Shown piece after piece: positions 55,675 through 64,000 of a DNA stretch of 64,000 nucleotides. Below the pieces are notes generated by a model that was not told the DNA's origin, made no database searches, and worked only from the letters and a program-made list of their open reading frames with translations. This stretch comes from Enterocytospora artemiae. Taxonomy: Eukaryota > Microsporidia. The translations under genes and the position numbers were made by a program. Position 1 is the stretch's first letter; every line of letters begins with the position of its first letter. The stretch lies in contig JASNGC010000001.1 in the NCBI GenBank assembly GCA_038659295.1, positions 558,001-622,000 on the forward strand, in the 5' to 3' direction.

Positions 55675-57528
55675 ATGAACAGAAAAGAGAGAATTGAACA
55701 AATCCTTAAGCACCGTTTTTTTGTCACTCAAGTGTCATATCCTCCGCAGAATGGCTTCCTAGATTATGGGCCTCCCCTGTTACAAATAAAGCATGAGATT
55801 CACAAGTCATGGAGAAAGATTCTTGTTGATGAAAATATGTATGAAATGGAGCCGAGCGTTATGCTTCCGTACGAGGTTTTGAAGAGCTCAGGTCATATTG
55901 ATAAATTTTGTGATGTAGTAGTGACAGATGGGATCACAACCTATAGAGCCGATCATTTTATTGAAGAGAACATTGGAGAGTTTCATGAAATTCCAGAAGA
56001 CATAAAGAAATCATTTGAGGAAATTATGGAGAAAGTAAAGCAAATCAAAGAGGCAATATTTTCTGGCTCTAATGAAGTTTGTGAAATAGCCAAAAACACT
56101 AAAATTAAGAAGTGTAGTCGAACAGACAAATTTCCAAAAGACATTGTAAGGGAAATTATGAAGAATTTTGTGTATGTTAGGAAGCACTTATCTGATTGTG
56201 ACAAGTTAGATATTGATTTTATTATTTCAGTCAACAATTTGACTGGAGGAAATGGTGCTTTTTTCCCTGCTAAAGACTTTAATTTGATTTTCAAACTCAA
56301 CGATACCCAGTTTCTACGACCGGAGCTCGCCCAGTCACAATTTACCTCCTTCAAAAAAATATACGATCTGAACAATGAAAAGATGCCTGTGTCTTCATAC
56401 TCTATTGGTAGATCATACAGGAATGAAATATCTGCGAGGGGTGGAATGTTGAGAACCAAGGAGTTCGAGCAAGCCGAAATTGAATATTTCACTGAAGATG
56501 GTAAGCATAGTGGATTTCCATTGGTGAGAGATGTCTCTGTTTTGATTTTGCCAAATTCAGTAGAGGTACCGTATAAAACCACCATTGGAGAAGCTTTTGA
56601 CTCACGAACCATTAGTTCTGAAGCGATTTGCTATTTTTTCGCAAAGGCTCAAGAGTTTTTATTGGACATAGGATTTAAGTATGAAAGCCTCAGATATCGT
56701 CAGCATAACGTCAACGAAATGGCTCATTATGCTAACGATTGCTGGGATGTAGAGATTTTGACACTCAACGGGTGGGTGGAGTGTGCAGGAATTGCAGACA
56801 GATCGACCTACGATTTGTCATGCCATGCCGGTGCCATAAATCCTTATGTGAGGAAGAGAGTTAATCCTAGGAAAGTCTGTTTCATTGAAATTGATAAAAA
56901 AACTGTCATCAAGGAATTGAAGGGCAGGTTTGATGAATTCCAGCAAAAGTGCTCTCTGATATCTCAAGAGACTATCCTGAAGAGCTCAAAAGATGGTAAA
57001 TTGGATGTGGAGTTTGAGGGAAAGCACTATGAAGTGTTGGTAAAAGAAAAGACTGTTGAATTTACAGAGTATATTCCCAAGGTTATTGAGCCATCATTTG
57101 GTATTTCCCGTATTTTATATGCACTTGTGGAGCAAAGCTTTACTTTTACTGAGGATAATAGAACTATTCTTAGCATAAAACCCAAGATGGCATACAAGCA
57201 TTGTATGATAACATGCCTAAGACAGTCTGTTGAATTTGAACCGTTTATACACAGGCTTAGGAGTGATTTCATTAGGGATGAAGTTAGATTTAGTATAAAT
57301 ACCAGGAGTTGTTCTATTGGAAAGAGATATGCTTCATGCGACGAAATCGGCATTCCCTTCTTTGTCACTCTTGATACAGACACTGTCTCTTCGAACAAAG
57401 TGACTATTAGGGAAAGAGATACCACTCAACAAATATCTGTAGATATTGGGTCTGCTTCTTCAACTATTCTCTCTTTGATCCATGAAAAGGTAAAATGGAG
57501 CAACCTCTTTGAAAGATTTAAACTTTAA
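55675..57528 (+). CDS. GRS1: Glycyl-tRNA synthetase (class IIa, eukaryotic type)
   Basis: 617 residues, the usual eukaryotic GlyRS size. The N-terminal catalytic core shows the class II pattern: PPQNGFLDYGPPLLQIKHEI.., RNEISARGGMLRTKEFEQAEIEYF (motif 2) and PSFGISRILYALVEQSF (motif 3), followed by an anticodon-binding domain. It charges tRNA-Gly; a tRNA-Gly(GCC) gene lies 283 bp downstream. Start follows TTTTTAGCCCCAA. The stop overlaps AATAAA. Confidence 0.95.
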   Translation: MNRKERIEQILKHRFFVTQVSYPPQNGFLDYGPPLLQIKHEIHKSWRKILVDENMYEMEPSVMLPYEVLKSSGHIDKFCDVVVTDGITTYRADHFIEENIGEFHEIPEDIKKSFEEIMEKVKQIKEAIFSGSNEVCEIAKNTKIKKCSRTDKFPKDIVREIMKNFVYVRKHLSDCDKLDIDFIISVNNLTGGNGAFFPAKDFNLIFKLNDTQFLRPELAQSQFTSFKKIYDLNNEKMPVSSYSIGRSYRNEISARGGMLRTKEFEQAEIEYFTEDGKHSGFPLVRDVSVLILPNSVEVPYKTTIGEAFDSRTISSEAICYFFAKAQEFLLDIGFKYESLRYRQHNVNEMAHYANDCWDVEILTLNGWVECAGIADRSTYDLSCHAGAINPYVRKRVNPRKVCFIEIDKKTVIKELKGRFDEFQQKCSLISQETILKSSKDGKLDVEFEGKHYEVLVKEKTVEFTEYIPKVIEPSFGISRILYALVEQSFTFTEDNRTILSIKPKMAYKHCMITCLRQSVEFEPFIHRLRSDFIRDEVRFSINTRSCSIGKRYASCDEIGIPFFVTLDTDTVSSNKVTIRERDTTQQISVDIGSASSTILSLIHEKVKWSNLFERFKL

Positions 57529-57810
57529 TAAAAGTTCAGGTAGAAATTTGTATTTCGTCAGAATCAGTTGTTTTGGATTTGGAGAATAGGATTTAGTTAG
57601 TGTGTTTAAATGTTGATTTATTTTGGACATTTAGGCTAAAGTATGTATTTGTTAAAATATCCGTTTTGGTTGGTATTTATCAATACAATTGACGATAACC
57701 TAAATTGTCTGATGAGTTGAAGATTTAACCTTATTTCTCATCTTAGATAAAATTATTTTACATACTGAGGTATCGATCGAATATAATGATTAAAAAAGAC
57801 ATCACAAAAA

Positions 57811-57881
57811 TGCGCCTTACGGGAATTGAACCCGTGTCTGCAGGATGGCAACCCACCATTATACCACTAAACCAAAGGCGC
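57811..57881 (-). tRNA. tRNA-Gly(GCC)
   Basis: A 71-nt cloverleaf on the minus strand. Acceptor stem GCGCCTT/AAGGCGC, discriminator A, anticodon loop TTGCCAT with GCC, T arm ACGGG-TTCAATT-CCCGT. No intron. Close to the glycyl-tRNA synthetase gene but on the other strand. Confidence 0.95.
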
Positions 57882-57959
57882 TCAAGCTAGCAATATAAGA
57901 GAATACAAGACGAATTTTTATATTTATAAATGATCATAAAAATTTAAATTTTATTGCCC

Positions 57960-58637
57960 ATGTCTAGACAGCACTCCAAATTGAGGTTGTATAATTTTGA
58001 AGGCTTGTCCAAATTATACGAAATAATCACATGTGAAGATTTTTTCCAAATACAAATATTTACCTTGGAGTCTCTCCACACATTTGAAAACTTTTTTAAA
58101 TGCAAAAAAATAGAATACACCAAATCATTCTTTTCCAACTATACATTTTCATCAGAAATTTGTATTCTGCTCAAGGATTCATCGAATATTGTGATTGACA
58201 GAAGTTCGAGGCTGATATTATTTTCCAACGAAAGAGATGTTAGATTTGTACCATATAAGTTTATATTAACCCTCGAAGAAAAAAGGGCACTCGTTGACGA
58301 TCCAGTTGTGTTTGAGCAAAACAAAAACCTTTCTTTGTCCTCAATCCAAAAAAACGATGTAGATATTTCTGAATACATGGCCAGGAGTCTGGGCTATACT
58401 GAGAAGGTGATAATCTTCTGTATGTCCAAAGAAAGTAGATTTGGTAAGCTATTCAATGAGATAACACATGTAGATGAAAAACTAAATAATAGATATTTAA
58501 TAATGCTGGCCTTGAATAAGTTGATCAAATTAAAAATAGTTAAGAAGAATAGTACTCTGTACAAATTGAGTATTTGTAAAGAAACGATTCAAAAAATATG
58601 TGATAGCATAAACTATAGTGGAGTATTCAACCAATAA
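57960..58637 (+). CDS. Orphan protein
   Basis: 225 residues, mixed helix and strand, no membrane segment, no recognised motif. The C-terminal about 50 residues (LNKLIKLKIVKKNSTLYKL) could be a winged-helix-like end. The frame runs to a TTG; the ATG at 57960 directly follows ATTGCCC, a strong start motif. It lies just downstream of tRNA-Gly and converges on the 58842 gene. Confidence 0.65.
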   Translation: MSRQHSKLRLYNFEGLSKLYEIITCEDFFQIQIFTLESLHTFENFFKCKKIEYTKSFFSNYTFSSEICILLKDSSNIVIDRSSRLILFSNERDVRFVPYKFILTLEEKRALVDDPVVFEQNKNLSLSSIQKNDVDISEYMARSLGYTEKVIIFCMSKESRFGKLFNEITHVDEKLNNRYLIMLALNKLIKLKIVKKNSTLYKLSICKETIQKICDSINYSGVFNQ

Positions 58638-58841
58638 ATCATTTGATATTTTTCAGGATTAATTCTAGATAAAATAAAGGTCTTTCTGATGAAATTGTTC
58701 CTCTTTAGCATATTAATTAGGAAACATATTTTGTATATACTGATTTTGAATCAGACCAAATCAATCCTTTTTAAAACCGTATTTCCACAAAGTAAAAAGT
58801 CATCAAAATATTCTCAAATTAGTGCAAATCTATATTAAGTA

Positions 58842-60125
58842 TCAAACACTCAAATTTATTAAGTTTTCTATCCTGATCAGCTCTTCAAAATACTCTATCA
58901 TCCTTTCAACATCATAGTTCGTTACTATTACCTCTCTGTCACTATCTATTTCACTTATATGTAGTGATGCCATATGCTCAGCAGCCAAATTTTCATACAG
59001 CTCCTTCAGTTTTAGTACCTTTGCATTCAATATATGAGTGGTTGTTGATGGAATTTGTGATTCGTTTTGGCTACTTTCAATGTCAGTGATCATGGATTTT
59101 AATACCTCCATCTGCTTCTGCTGGAATTTAGATGAATTGGGCTGAAATGGTACAAATGAACCGGAAAATGGTTGATCCTGGGGAGTAGCAAGTAACCTTG
59201 AAATAAACAAAGAGTTTTCTCTTAGCATTTCTGAGTGTTGATCATAGTTTAAAGGAAGATTTTTTTCATTTCTGCCAGATATTGAAGCTACGGGAGAGGA
59301 GTCCTTCTCAACTTTTTGTTCAATAAGCTTTCTATAACTTTCCACGTACCCCAGTTCTCCTGTCTCGCAGGAAGAGTTTCCGGCTTGTGATAAAAATTCT
59401 TCTAGGTCTGGCTTTGGGGTTTCTTCATCACAGCTTCTCTTTAGATGCCTCTGATCAACTTCCTCTATGTGCTTTTCAAAACCTTTTCTATTTTTAATTT
59501 TCGAATTCCGAGTGCACTTTCTGGGTTTTGGTTGTACTTCCAACTTGAGGAATTTTTTTGACTTAGATGTTCGAGAGTCTCTAGCAAAAGTATTAGATTG
59601 TTGGTCACTTGGAATATTCTCTTCTGCAATTTCATTAATAGACTGTACTTCTGAGGCACCACCAGGAGATGATATCCCACTAGACAATATCCTTGAGTTA
59701 TGTGCATCAGCCTCAAAATCACTAGAACTGAGCTTCTGACTTCCTAGTGTCATGCCAGATTTTGGTTTTGTACAATCTGGGATTCTTTGTAATGCAATGA
59801 TTTCAGTCAAATTTTCATAAATATCCTTTATTTTTGAAACATATCCTTGTGGAATTGCAATAATTTCAGTCTCAGTTCTAAATGGTTTATGGGTGCTAAC
59901 ATCACTGGTAGCAGGGTCAATATCATTGCCTGCATCGTAAATCTTAATAAAAATATTCATAGCCTGTGATCTGTGCCGGTTTACAGATACCTTTTCTGCT
60001 CTGTATGAACTGTCACTGGGCCCAAAAACTATTCCGTTTCTACCTTTTAACTCTTCTTCAGTGATTGTATATTCTTCTTTGGGAAGAGATCGACCCTTTT
60101 TAGATCGAAAAAAATTAAAGATCAT
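58842..60125 (-). CDS. Orphan low-complexity protein
   Basis: 427 residues. Basic N-terminus (NFFRSKKGRSLPKEEY), a possible short domain at about 15-110, a long Ser/Asp-rich middle with PKPRKCTRNSKIKNRK, and a C-terminal helical region (YENLAAEHMASLHISE..MIEYFEELIRIENL) that may be a coiled coil. No family recognised. The start at 60125 lacks the CCC motif (CATTCTCCAT before it). Divergent from the acid phosphatase gene across 245 bp. Confidence 0.65.
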   Translation of the reverse strand: MIFNFFRSKKGRSLPKEEYTITEEELKGRNGIVFGPSDSSYRAEKVSVNRHRSQAMNIFIKIYDAGNDIDPATSDVSTHKPFRTETEIIAIPQGYVSKIKDIYENLTEIIALQRIPDCTKPKSGMTLGSQKLSSSDFEADAHNSRILSSGISSPGGASEVQSINEIAEENIPSDQQSNTFARDSRTSKSKKFLKLEVQPKPRKCTRNSKIKNRKGFEKHIEEVDQRHLKRSCDEETPKPDLEEFLSQAGNSSCETGELGYVESYRKLIEQKVEKDSSPVASISGRNEKNLPLNYDQHSEMLRENSLFISRLLATPQDQPFSGSFVPFQPNSSKFQQKQMEVLKSMITDIESSQNESQIPSTTTHILNAKVLKLKELYENLAAEHMASLHISEIDSDREVIVTNYDVERMIEYFEELIRIENLINLSV

Positions 60126-60370
60126 ATGGAGAATGAACTAGGCCATTTTGTTTTTAGTGAACCGATATTTTCGAAACACCTGTTTCACCCAACCTACTAA
60201 CACGTAGTGAAACGACAGTTTCAAATACTAAGGCATTGTGAATGGACTGATTACAAATTAAAAATTCTATGTATCCATTTGATTTGGAACACTCTTTTGA
60301 AACTAAATTCCCATCAAACTAGCTGAAACTTAAGTATTTATTCTATAAAATCACATTCCACTCCTAAGAG

Positions 60371-62374
60371 ATGCTAAAAGTGATTTTGCTAGGACTCTGT
60401 ATTTCCGCTGAGAACAAGATATTGTATGGTAATGAACTGTTAGACAGATTCTCAGGCTATTGTTCACCAACTTATAAATTTATTGAGTCTGAAGGAACTT
60501 TGACCAATTTGGTTGCTGTTTTTAGACACGGAGACAGGGCTCCAATTGAGATCAATGAGTACTGGAAGGATCAGAAATGTATGGAATGCACCAACAACGA
60601 ATGCTTTGCTACCAAGTGCGCTAGTGGGATGTTGACAGTAAAAGGATTTGAGCAGGGAAAGGAGCTTGGAAAATTTATAAAGAAGAATTATGTTCCAAAA
60701 TTTAAGGGAAACATCACTGTAGAGGGATATGTAACTAACATAAATAGGACAAAGGCCATGATAAATGGAGTATACAAGGGTATTGATGTTACGAATATCA
60801 AAACAGAAGAACTCAATGAAATGACTGGACCCTCCAAATGTTCTTCAATCCAAAGATTCATGTATTTTGATAAACTGGTATCAACTTCAGACGATATTAA
60901 AGAGTATAAAATGCTAGATAACATAGTTACGGGTATCTGTAATCCCGTTGGGGTGTTGTGTGATAGTTTGGATTGTGATGTTACAAGAATGGAAGACTTT
61001 TTGGACCAGATTCACTTAAAGCATGAAGACAAGATGACTAAGATTAGAGAAGATATTGCTCTGAATGGAGTATCTTTTACTTTACTTTCTAATTTAATTT
61101 CAAAAAAACTAGAGGAAAAGAACACAATAAGTCTGCTATCAACGCATGACTCCACTCTAAACACTCTCTTAAATGGGCTTAATATACCAATAAATGATCT
61201 ACCACCATATGGAAGCACATTATTTATTGAACTTTGGAAAGATTACAGTGGAAATCGCTACGTTCGAGTCAATTACAATGGAGAAATTCAAAGATTTGGA
61301 TTTTTTAAGGAGACTCATGTGGCCTATAAGGAATTTATGAAATACTTGGATCTATTTGGATCTAAAAAACAAGAAGTTATAGAAATTTGTAACAGTTACT
61401 CAGATGACGGAAATACAATCGAGATGAATGCCGCTTCGAATAAGATCAGATTGTTATTCAATCCCATTGCCAAAATGCTACATGATCGCCAAATCGAACC
61501 TATAGCAGAGGCAGACAAGAAACTTATCCCATCACTGCTAAATTTTTTAAATCTTCAAAATGACCTTTCTGAAAATTTGATCGATAAATCAAGTCATCTG
61601 TTTGGATGGCTCTTTGGCAGTGGTTCCGGTAAAGCCTCCAAAGCCAAGTCTGACGATGCCTCAAATAAGGAAAAGCCCAGCCATAAGCATGAAAAGGACG
61701 AATCAAAAGACAATAAGACTACGAAATCCAAAAAGAAACCAAAAAAACTTGATTGTAAGGATCTTGAGCCTCCAGAGGAATCAGATCCTAAGGAATGTCT
61801 AAATGATTGCTCTGAGGTGGTTGAATCTGAATGTCCTTGTACGGATGAAAGGCAAGCATGTAAAGCCTTAAAAAAAGAAAGTAATAAATGCACAGAGCCT
61901 GCTACACCATGTGATTGTGCAACCAGAGTGGACAAACAAATTTCACAAACAAGTTGTAAACCCAAGAAACAGCCTCGATCAGCATTTAGAAGTTCTAAAA
62001 AAATTATAATTCATAAGAAAAGGAATACCTGCGATGCCCCAACGTCTGTAGAGCCTCTGTGTGATTCAATAACTCCAATTTCTGAACCAGATACATGTGA
62101 TTTTCCAAAACCTGATTTAGATTCTCCCTGTGCACTGAAGGCTCTAAAGCCTGCCACTACAAAGCCTTGTACTCCAAAAGTCATTACACTTAATACACCC
62201 AAGCCATGTATTAAATCTGTGAATTTCTCCACATCTAATTCACCATGCAACCAGTCCATACAGGCTGGAGTTACTCGTCCATTTGCTGGAGGCAATCAGT
62301 TGCCATCAGGCCAATCCGTGGGACAAAATATTTCGATTGGAAACCAGGGTGATTTCAATCCAATATATTATTAA
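60371..62374 (+). CDS. Secreted histidine acid phosphatase with Cys/Lys-rich C-terminal tail
   Basis: 667 residues. After a short signal-peptide-like start (MLKVILLGLCIS) the histidine acid phosphatase domain (about 45-330) has RHGDRAP (52-58, phospho-acceptor histidine) and the C-terminal proton-donor motif STHDSTLNTLL with PPYGSTLFIELW. From about residue 410 the sequence changes to a Lys/Ser-rich block and then a Cys-rich stretch with many Pro-Cys and Lys-Pro pairs and a Gly/Asn/Gln-rich end (GGNQLPSGQSVGQNISIGN). The tail is not part of the family and suggests a disulfide-linked role on the spore surface. No C-rich motif precedes the ATG (CACTCCTAAGAG). Confidence 0.85.
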   Translation: MLKVILLGLCISAENKILYGNELLDRFSGYCSPTYKFIESEGTLTNLVAVFRHGDRAPIEINEYWKDQKCMECTNNECFATKCASGMLTVKGFEQGKELGKFIKKNYVPKFKGNITVEGYVTNINRTKAMINGVYKGIDVTNIKTEELNEMTGPSKCSSIQRFMYFDKLVSTSDDIKEYKMLDNIVTGICNPVGVLCDSLDCDVTRMEDFLDQIHLKHEDKMTKIREDIALNGVSFTLLSNLISKKLEEKNTISLLSTHDSTLNTLLNGLNIPINDLPPYGSTLFIELWKDYSGNRYVRVNYNGEIQRFGFFKETHVAYKEFMKYLDLFGSKKQEVIEICNSYSDDGNTIEMNAASNKIRLLFNPIAKMLHDRQIEPIAEADKKLIPSLLNFLNLQNDLSENLIDKSSHLFGWLFGSGSGKASKAKSDDASNKEKPSHKHEKDESKDNKTTKSKKKPKKLDCKDLEPPEESDPKECLNDCSEVVESECPCTDERQACKALKKESNKCTEPATPCDCATRVDKQISQTSCKPKKQPRSAFRSSKKIIIHKKRNTCDAPTSVEPLCDSITPISEPDTCDFPKPDLDSPCALKALKPATTKPCTPKVITLNTPKPCIKSVNFSTSNSPCNQSIQAGVTRPFAGGNQLPSGQSVGQNISIGNQGDFNPIYY

Positions 62375-62645
62375 TAAAAAATAATTCCAAAGTATTGATG
62401 GAGATACAATGTATTTTTGTTTATGTGGATCTTTCCAAAATGGAAATTCAAATTCTACATTAACCATATTAGTCTAATCCAACATAAATTAATTTTTTAC
62501 TAAATTTTGTATTAAAAAATATTTTTGGATGCTATATCGAATTTCATTCTTGACGAGTATTTTCTTTGGCTTCTTAGCTGCAGAATATTTAGTTTTGACT
62601 AATTACAACTTACCTTAATTTTTATACAATTTGAATTTCCCCCAA

Positions 62646-64000
62646 ATGTTGTATCAAAGCTTGGAAGAGTTTGATCCAGAAATCCATGGGCTGATTAAGA
62701 AGGAGGAGGAAAGACAGAGAACAGGTTTGGAACTGATTGCAAGTGAAAACTTTGCATCTATTTCCGTTTTACAAGCAGGAAGTTCTATTCTTTGTAACAA
62801 GTATTCTGAAGGACAGGTTGGACATCGGTATTATGGCGGGAATGAATTTATTGATTCGGTTGAAAGTATTTGTAAATCTAGAGCCCTGTCATTGTTTAAT
62901 CTTAGTCCTGAAATATGGGATGTCAATGTTCAGACACTTAGTGGATCTGGTGCTAATATAGCAGCATATTTGGGGGCAGTAGGTAAAGGAGGAAGGATAA
63001 TGGGGTTGGATTTGCCATCTGGAGGTCATCTGACACATGGATATAAAACCTCTACAAGGAAGATTTCGGCATCTTCGATATTTTTCGAATCAATGTCCTA
63101 CAAGTGTAAGGATGGAAAGATTGACTATGATCAATTGGAAACCGATGCTGCAGAATTTAAGCCTAATCTTTTGGTTTGTGGTGCCTCTGCATATCCACAT
63201 GATTTTGATTACAAAAGATTAAGAAAAATTGTAGGTGATGGATACTTGATGATGGATATGGCACATATTAGTGGATTTATAGCCACTGGAATTATGAATA
63301 ATGCCTTTGAATACTGTGATATTGTTACAACGACCACCCACAAGCTTCTTAGGGGGCCAAGGTCAGCAATGATATTTTATAAAAAGTTGAAAAATCAGGT
63401 TGTCGATGGAAAGGAAATCACCATTGACTTGAAAGCAAAGATTGACTTCGCAGTTTTTCCATGCCTTCAGGGAGGACCCCATAATCAAAAAATAGGTGCT
63501 CTTGCTGTGGCCTTGAAACAAGCAAATACACAAGAGTATAAAGACTACTGTAAGCAGGTGCATAGTAATGCTTTGACTCTTTGTAATGAATTTAAAAAAA
63601 TGGGATACGAATTATATTCGGAGGGCACCAGTTCACATTTATTGCTTTTATGTCTCAAAGATGTAAGTGGAATTGAAGTGGAAAGGATTTGTGAGTTGGT
63701 AAATATCAGTATCAATAAAAATTGCATCCCCACAGACAAAAGCCCCTGGAATCCATCAGCAATACGTATTGGTACTCCTCCGTTAACTACCAGAGGATTT
63801 AAAGAATCGGACTTTGTTAGGGTAGCTGCCTTAGTAGATGAGGCTATTAAAATTGCGACAGATCTATCTCCAAAAGCACATGATAGTTCCAACAAATTAG
63901 ATTTACCCAGGCTTGTTGAAGTTGCATTGAAAGATGGTCGAATTTTGGATTTGAAAGCTAGAGTTGAGGAATTTTCAAGCCATTTCCCTATCCCAGTATT
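62646..64000 (+). CDS. Serine hydroxymethyltransferase, 3' end cut by window
   Basis: Open from the ATG at 62646 to the window end (451 residues shown). SHMT converts serine and tetrahydrofolate to glycine and methylene-THF with PLP. Motifs: LELIASENF, YSEGQVGHRYYGG, SGSGANIAAYLG, and TTTTHKLLRGPR with the PLP lysine at residue 233. Near-complete; cytosolic by lack of a leader. Start: TTTCCCCCAA then ATG. Probably only about 10-20 residues are missing. Confidence 0.95.
   Translation, partial: MLYQSLEEFDPEIHGLIKKEEERQRTGLELIASENFASISVLQAGSSILCNKYSEGQVGHRYYGGNEFIDSVESICKSRALSLFNLSPEIWDVNVQTLSGSGANIAAYLGAVGKGGRIMGLDLPSGGHLTHGYKTSTRKISASSIFFESMSYKCKDGKIDYDQLETDAAEFKPNLLVCGASAYPHDFDYKRLRKIVGDGYLMMDMAHISGFIATGIMNNAFEYCDIVTTTTHKLLRGPRSAMIFYKKLKNQVVDGKEITIDLKAKIDFAVFPCLQGGPHNQKIGALAVALKQANTQEYKDYCKQVHSNALTLCNEFKKMGYELYSEGTSSHLLLLCLKDVSGIEVERICELVNISINKNCIPTDKSPWNPSAIRIGTPPLTTRGFKESDFVRVAALVDEAIKIATDLSPKAHDSSNKLDLPRLVEVALKDGRILDLKARVEEFSSHFPIPV

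Noticed and set aside
55983..56612. 209-codon minus-strand frame opposite glycyl-tRNA synthetase
   Set aside because: Antisense shadow of a conserved enzyme domain.
1..64000. Transposons, CRISPR arrays, bacterial operons, rRNA genes, telomeric repeats
   Set aside because: None of their signatures was seen; the region is a gene-dense internal chromosome segment.

Overview
The window looks like nuclear DNA of a microsporidian (a fungus-related intracellular parasite). The genes are eukaryotic (kinetochore, condensin/cohesin, SUMO, p24 cargo receptor, ribosomal stalk, SSU processome), and about 84% of the window is protein coding. No coding gene needs an intron and many proteins are shorter than their yeast homologues. 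A short C-rich motif (CCC or CCCC, often after an A/T run) lies just upstream of most start codons, the signal described for microsporidian genes. Poly(A)-signal-like AATAAA often overlaps the stop codon. The DNA is AT-rich. I cannot name the species from sequence alone.

I support 42 protein-coding genes (two cut by the window ends), two tRNA genes and one RNase P RNA gene. Several starts were moved to an internal ATG because the longest reading frame begins at TTG or GTG, or because an internal ATG is the one that carries the C-rich motif.

Layout. 1-12.1 kb: GWT1 (3' part), aquaporin, RBBP4-type WD40 histone chaperone, Hsp40, an orphan acidic protein, NPL4, an MTW1/Mis12-like kinetochore protein, protein kinase C and BUD32. 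12.3-20.6 kb: ribosomal P0, a small membrane protein, SMC4, RNase P RNA, SOF1, an orphan and SUMO. 20.8-31.4 kb: a divergent actin-related protein, a p24 protein, STE24, an orphan, TRM7, an 1143-residue orphan and IWS1. 31.5-43.4 kb: RAD50, leucyl aminopeptidase, GPN3, a WEE1-like kinase and SMC1. 43.7-53.5 kb: two small membrane proteins, a 1388-residue orphan, ASF1, a secreted lysine-rich protein, a zinc-ribbon membrane protein, ribosomal P2 and UTP6. 53.9-64 kb: an orphan, tRNA-Tyr (with intron), an EAF3/MRG protein, glycyl-tRNA synthetase, tRNA-Gly, two orphans, a secreted histidine acid phosphatase with a Cys-rich tail, and serine hydroxymethyltransferase (5' part).

Functionally the window is mostly housekeeping: chromosome structure and repair (SMC1, SMC4, RAD50, MTW1, ASF1, RBBP4-like, EAF3), transcription elongation (IWS1, GPN3), rRNA and tRNA maturation (SOF1, UTP6, RNase P RNA, TRM7, BUD32), translation, and the secretory/GPI pathway. 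The parasite-specific material is the acid phosphatase with its Cys-rich tail, the secreted lysine-rich protein and the orphan genes. The most unusual structural signals are a near-perfect 28-bp hairpin directly before the STE24 start and a 29-bp perfect inverted repeat around the SMC4 stop codon.
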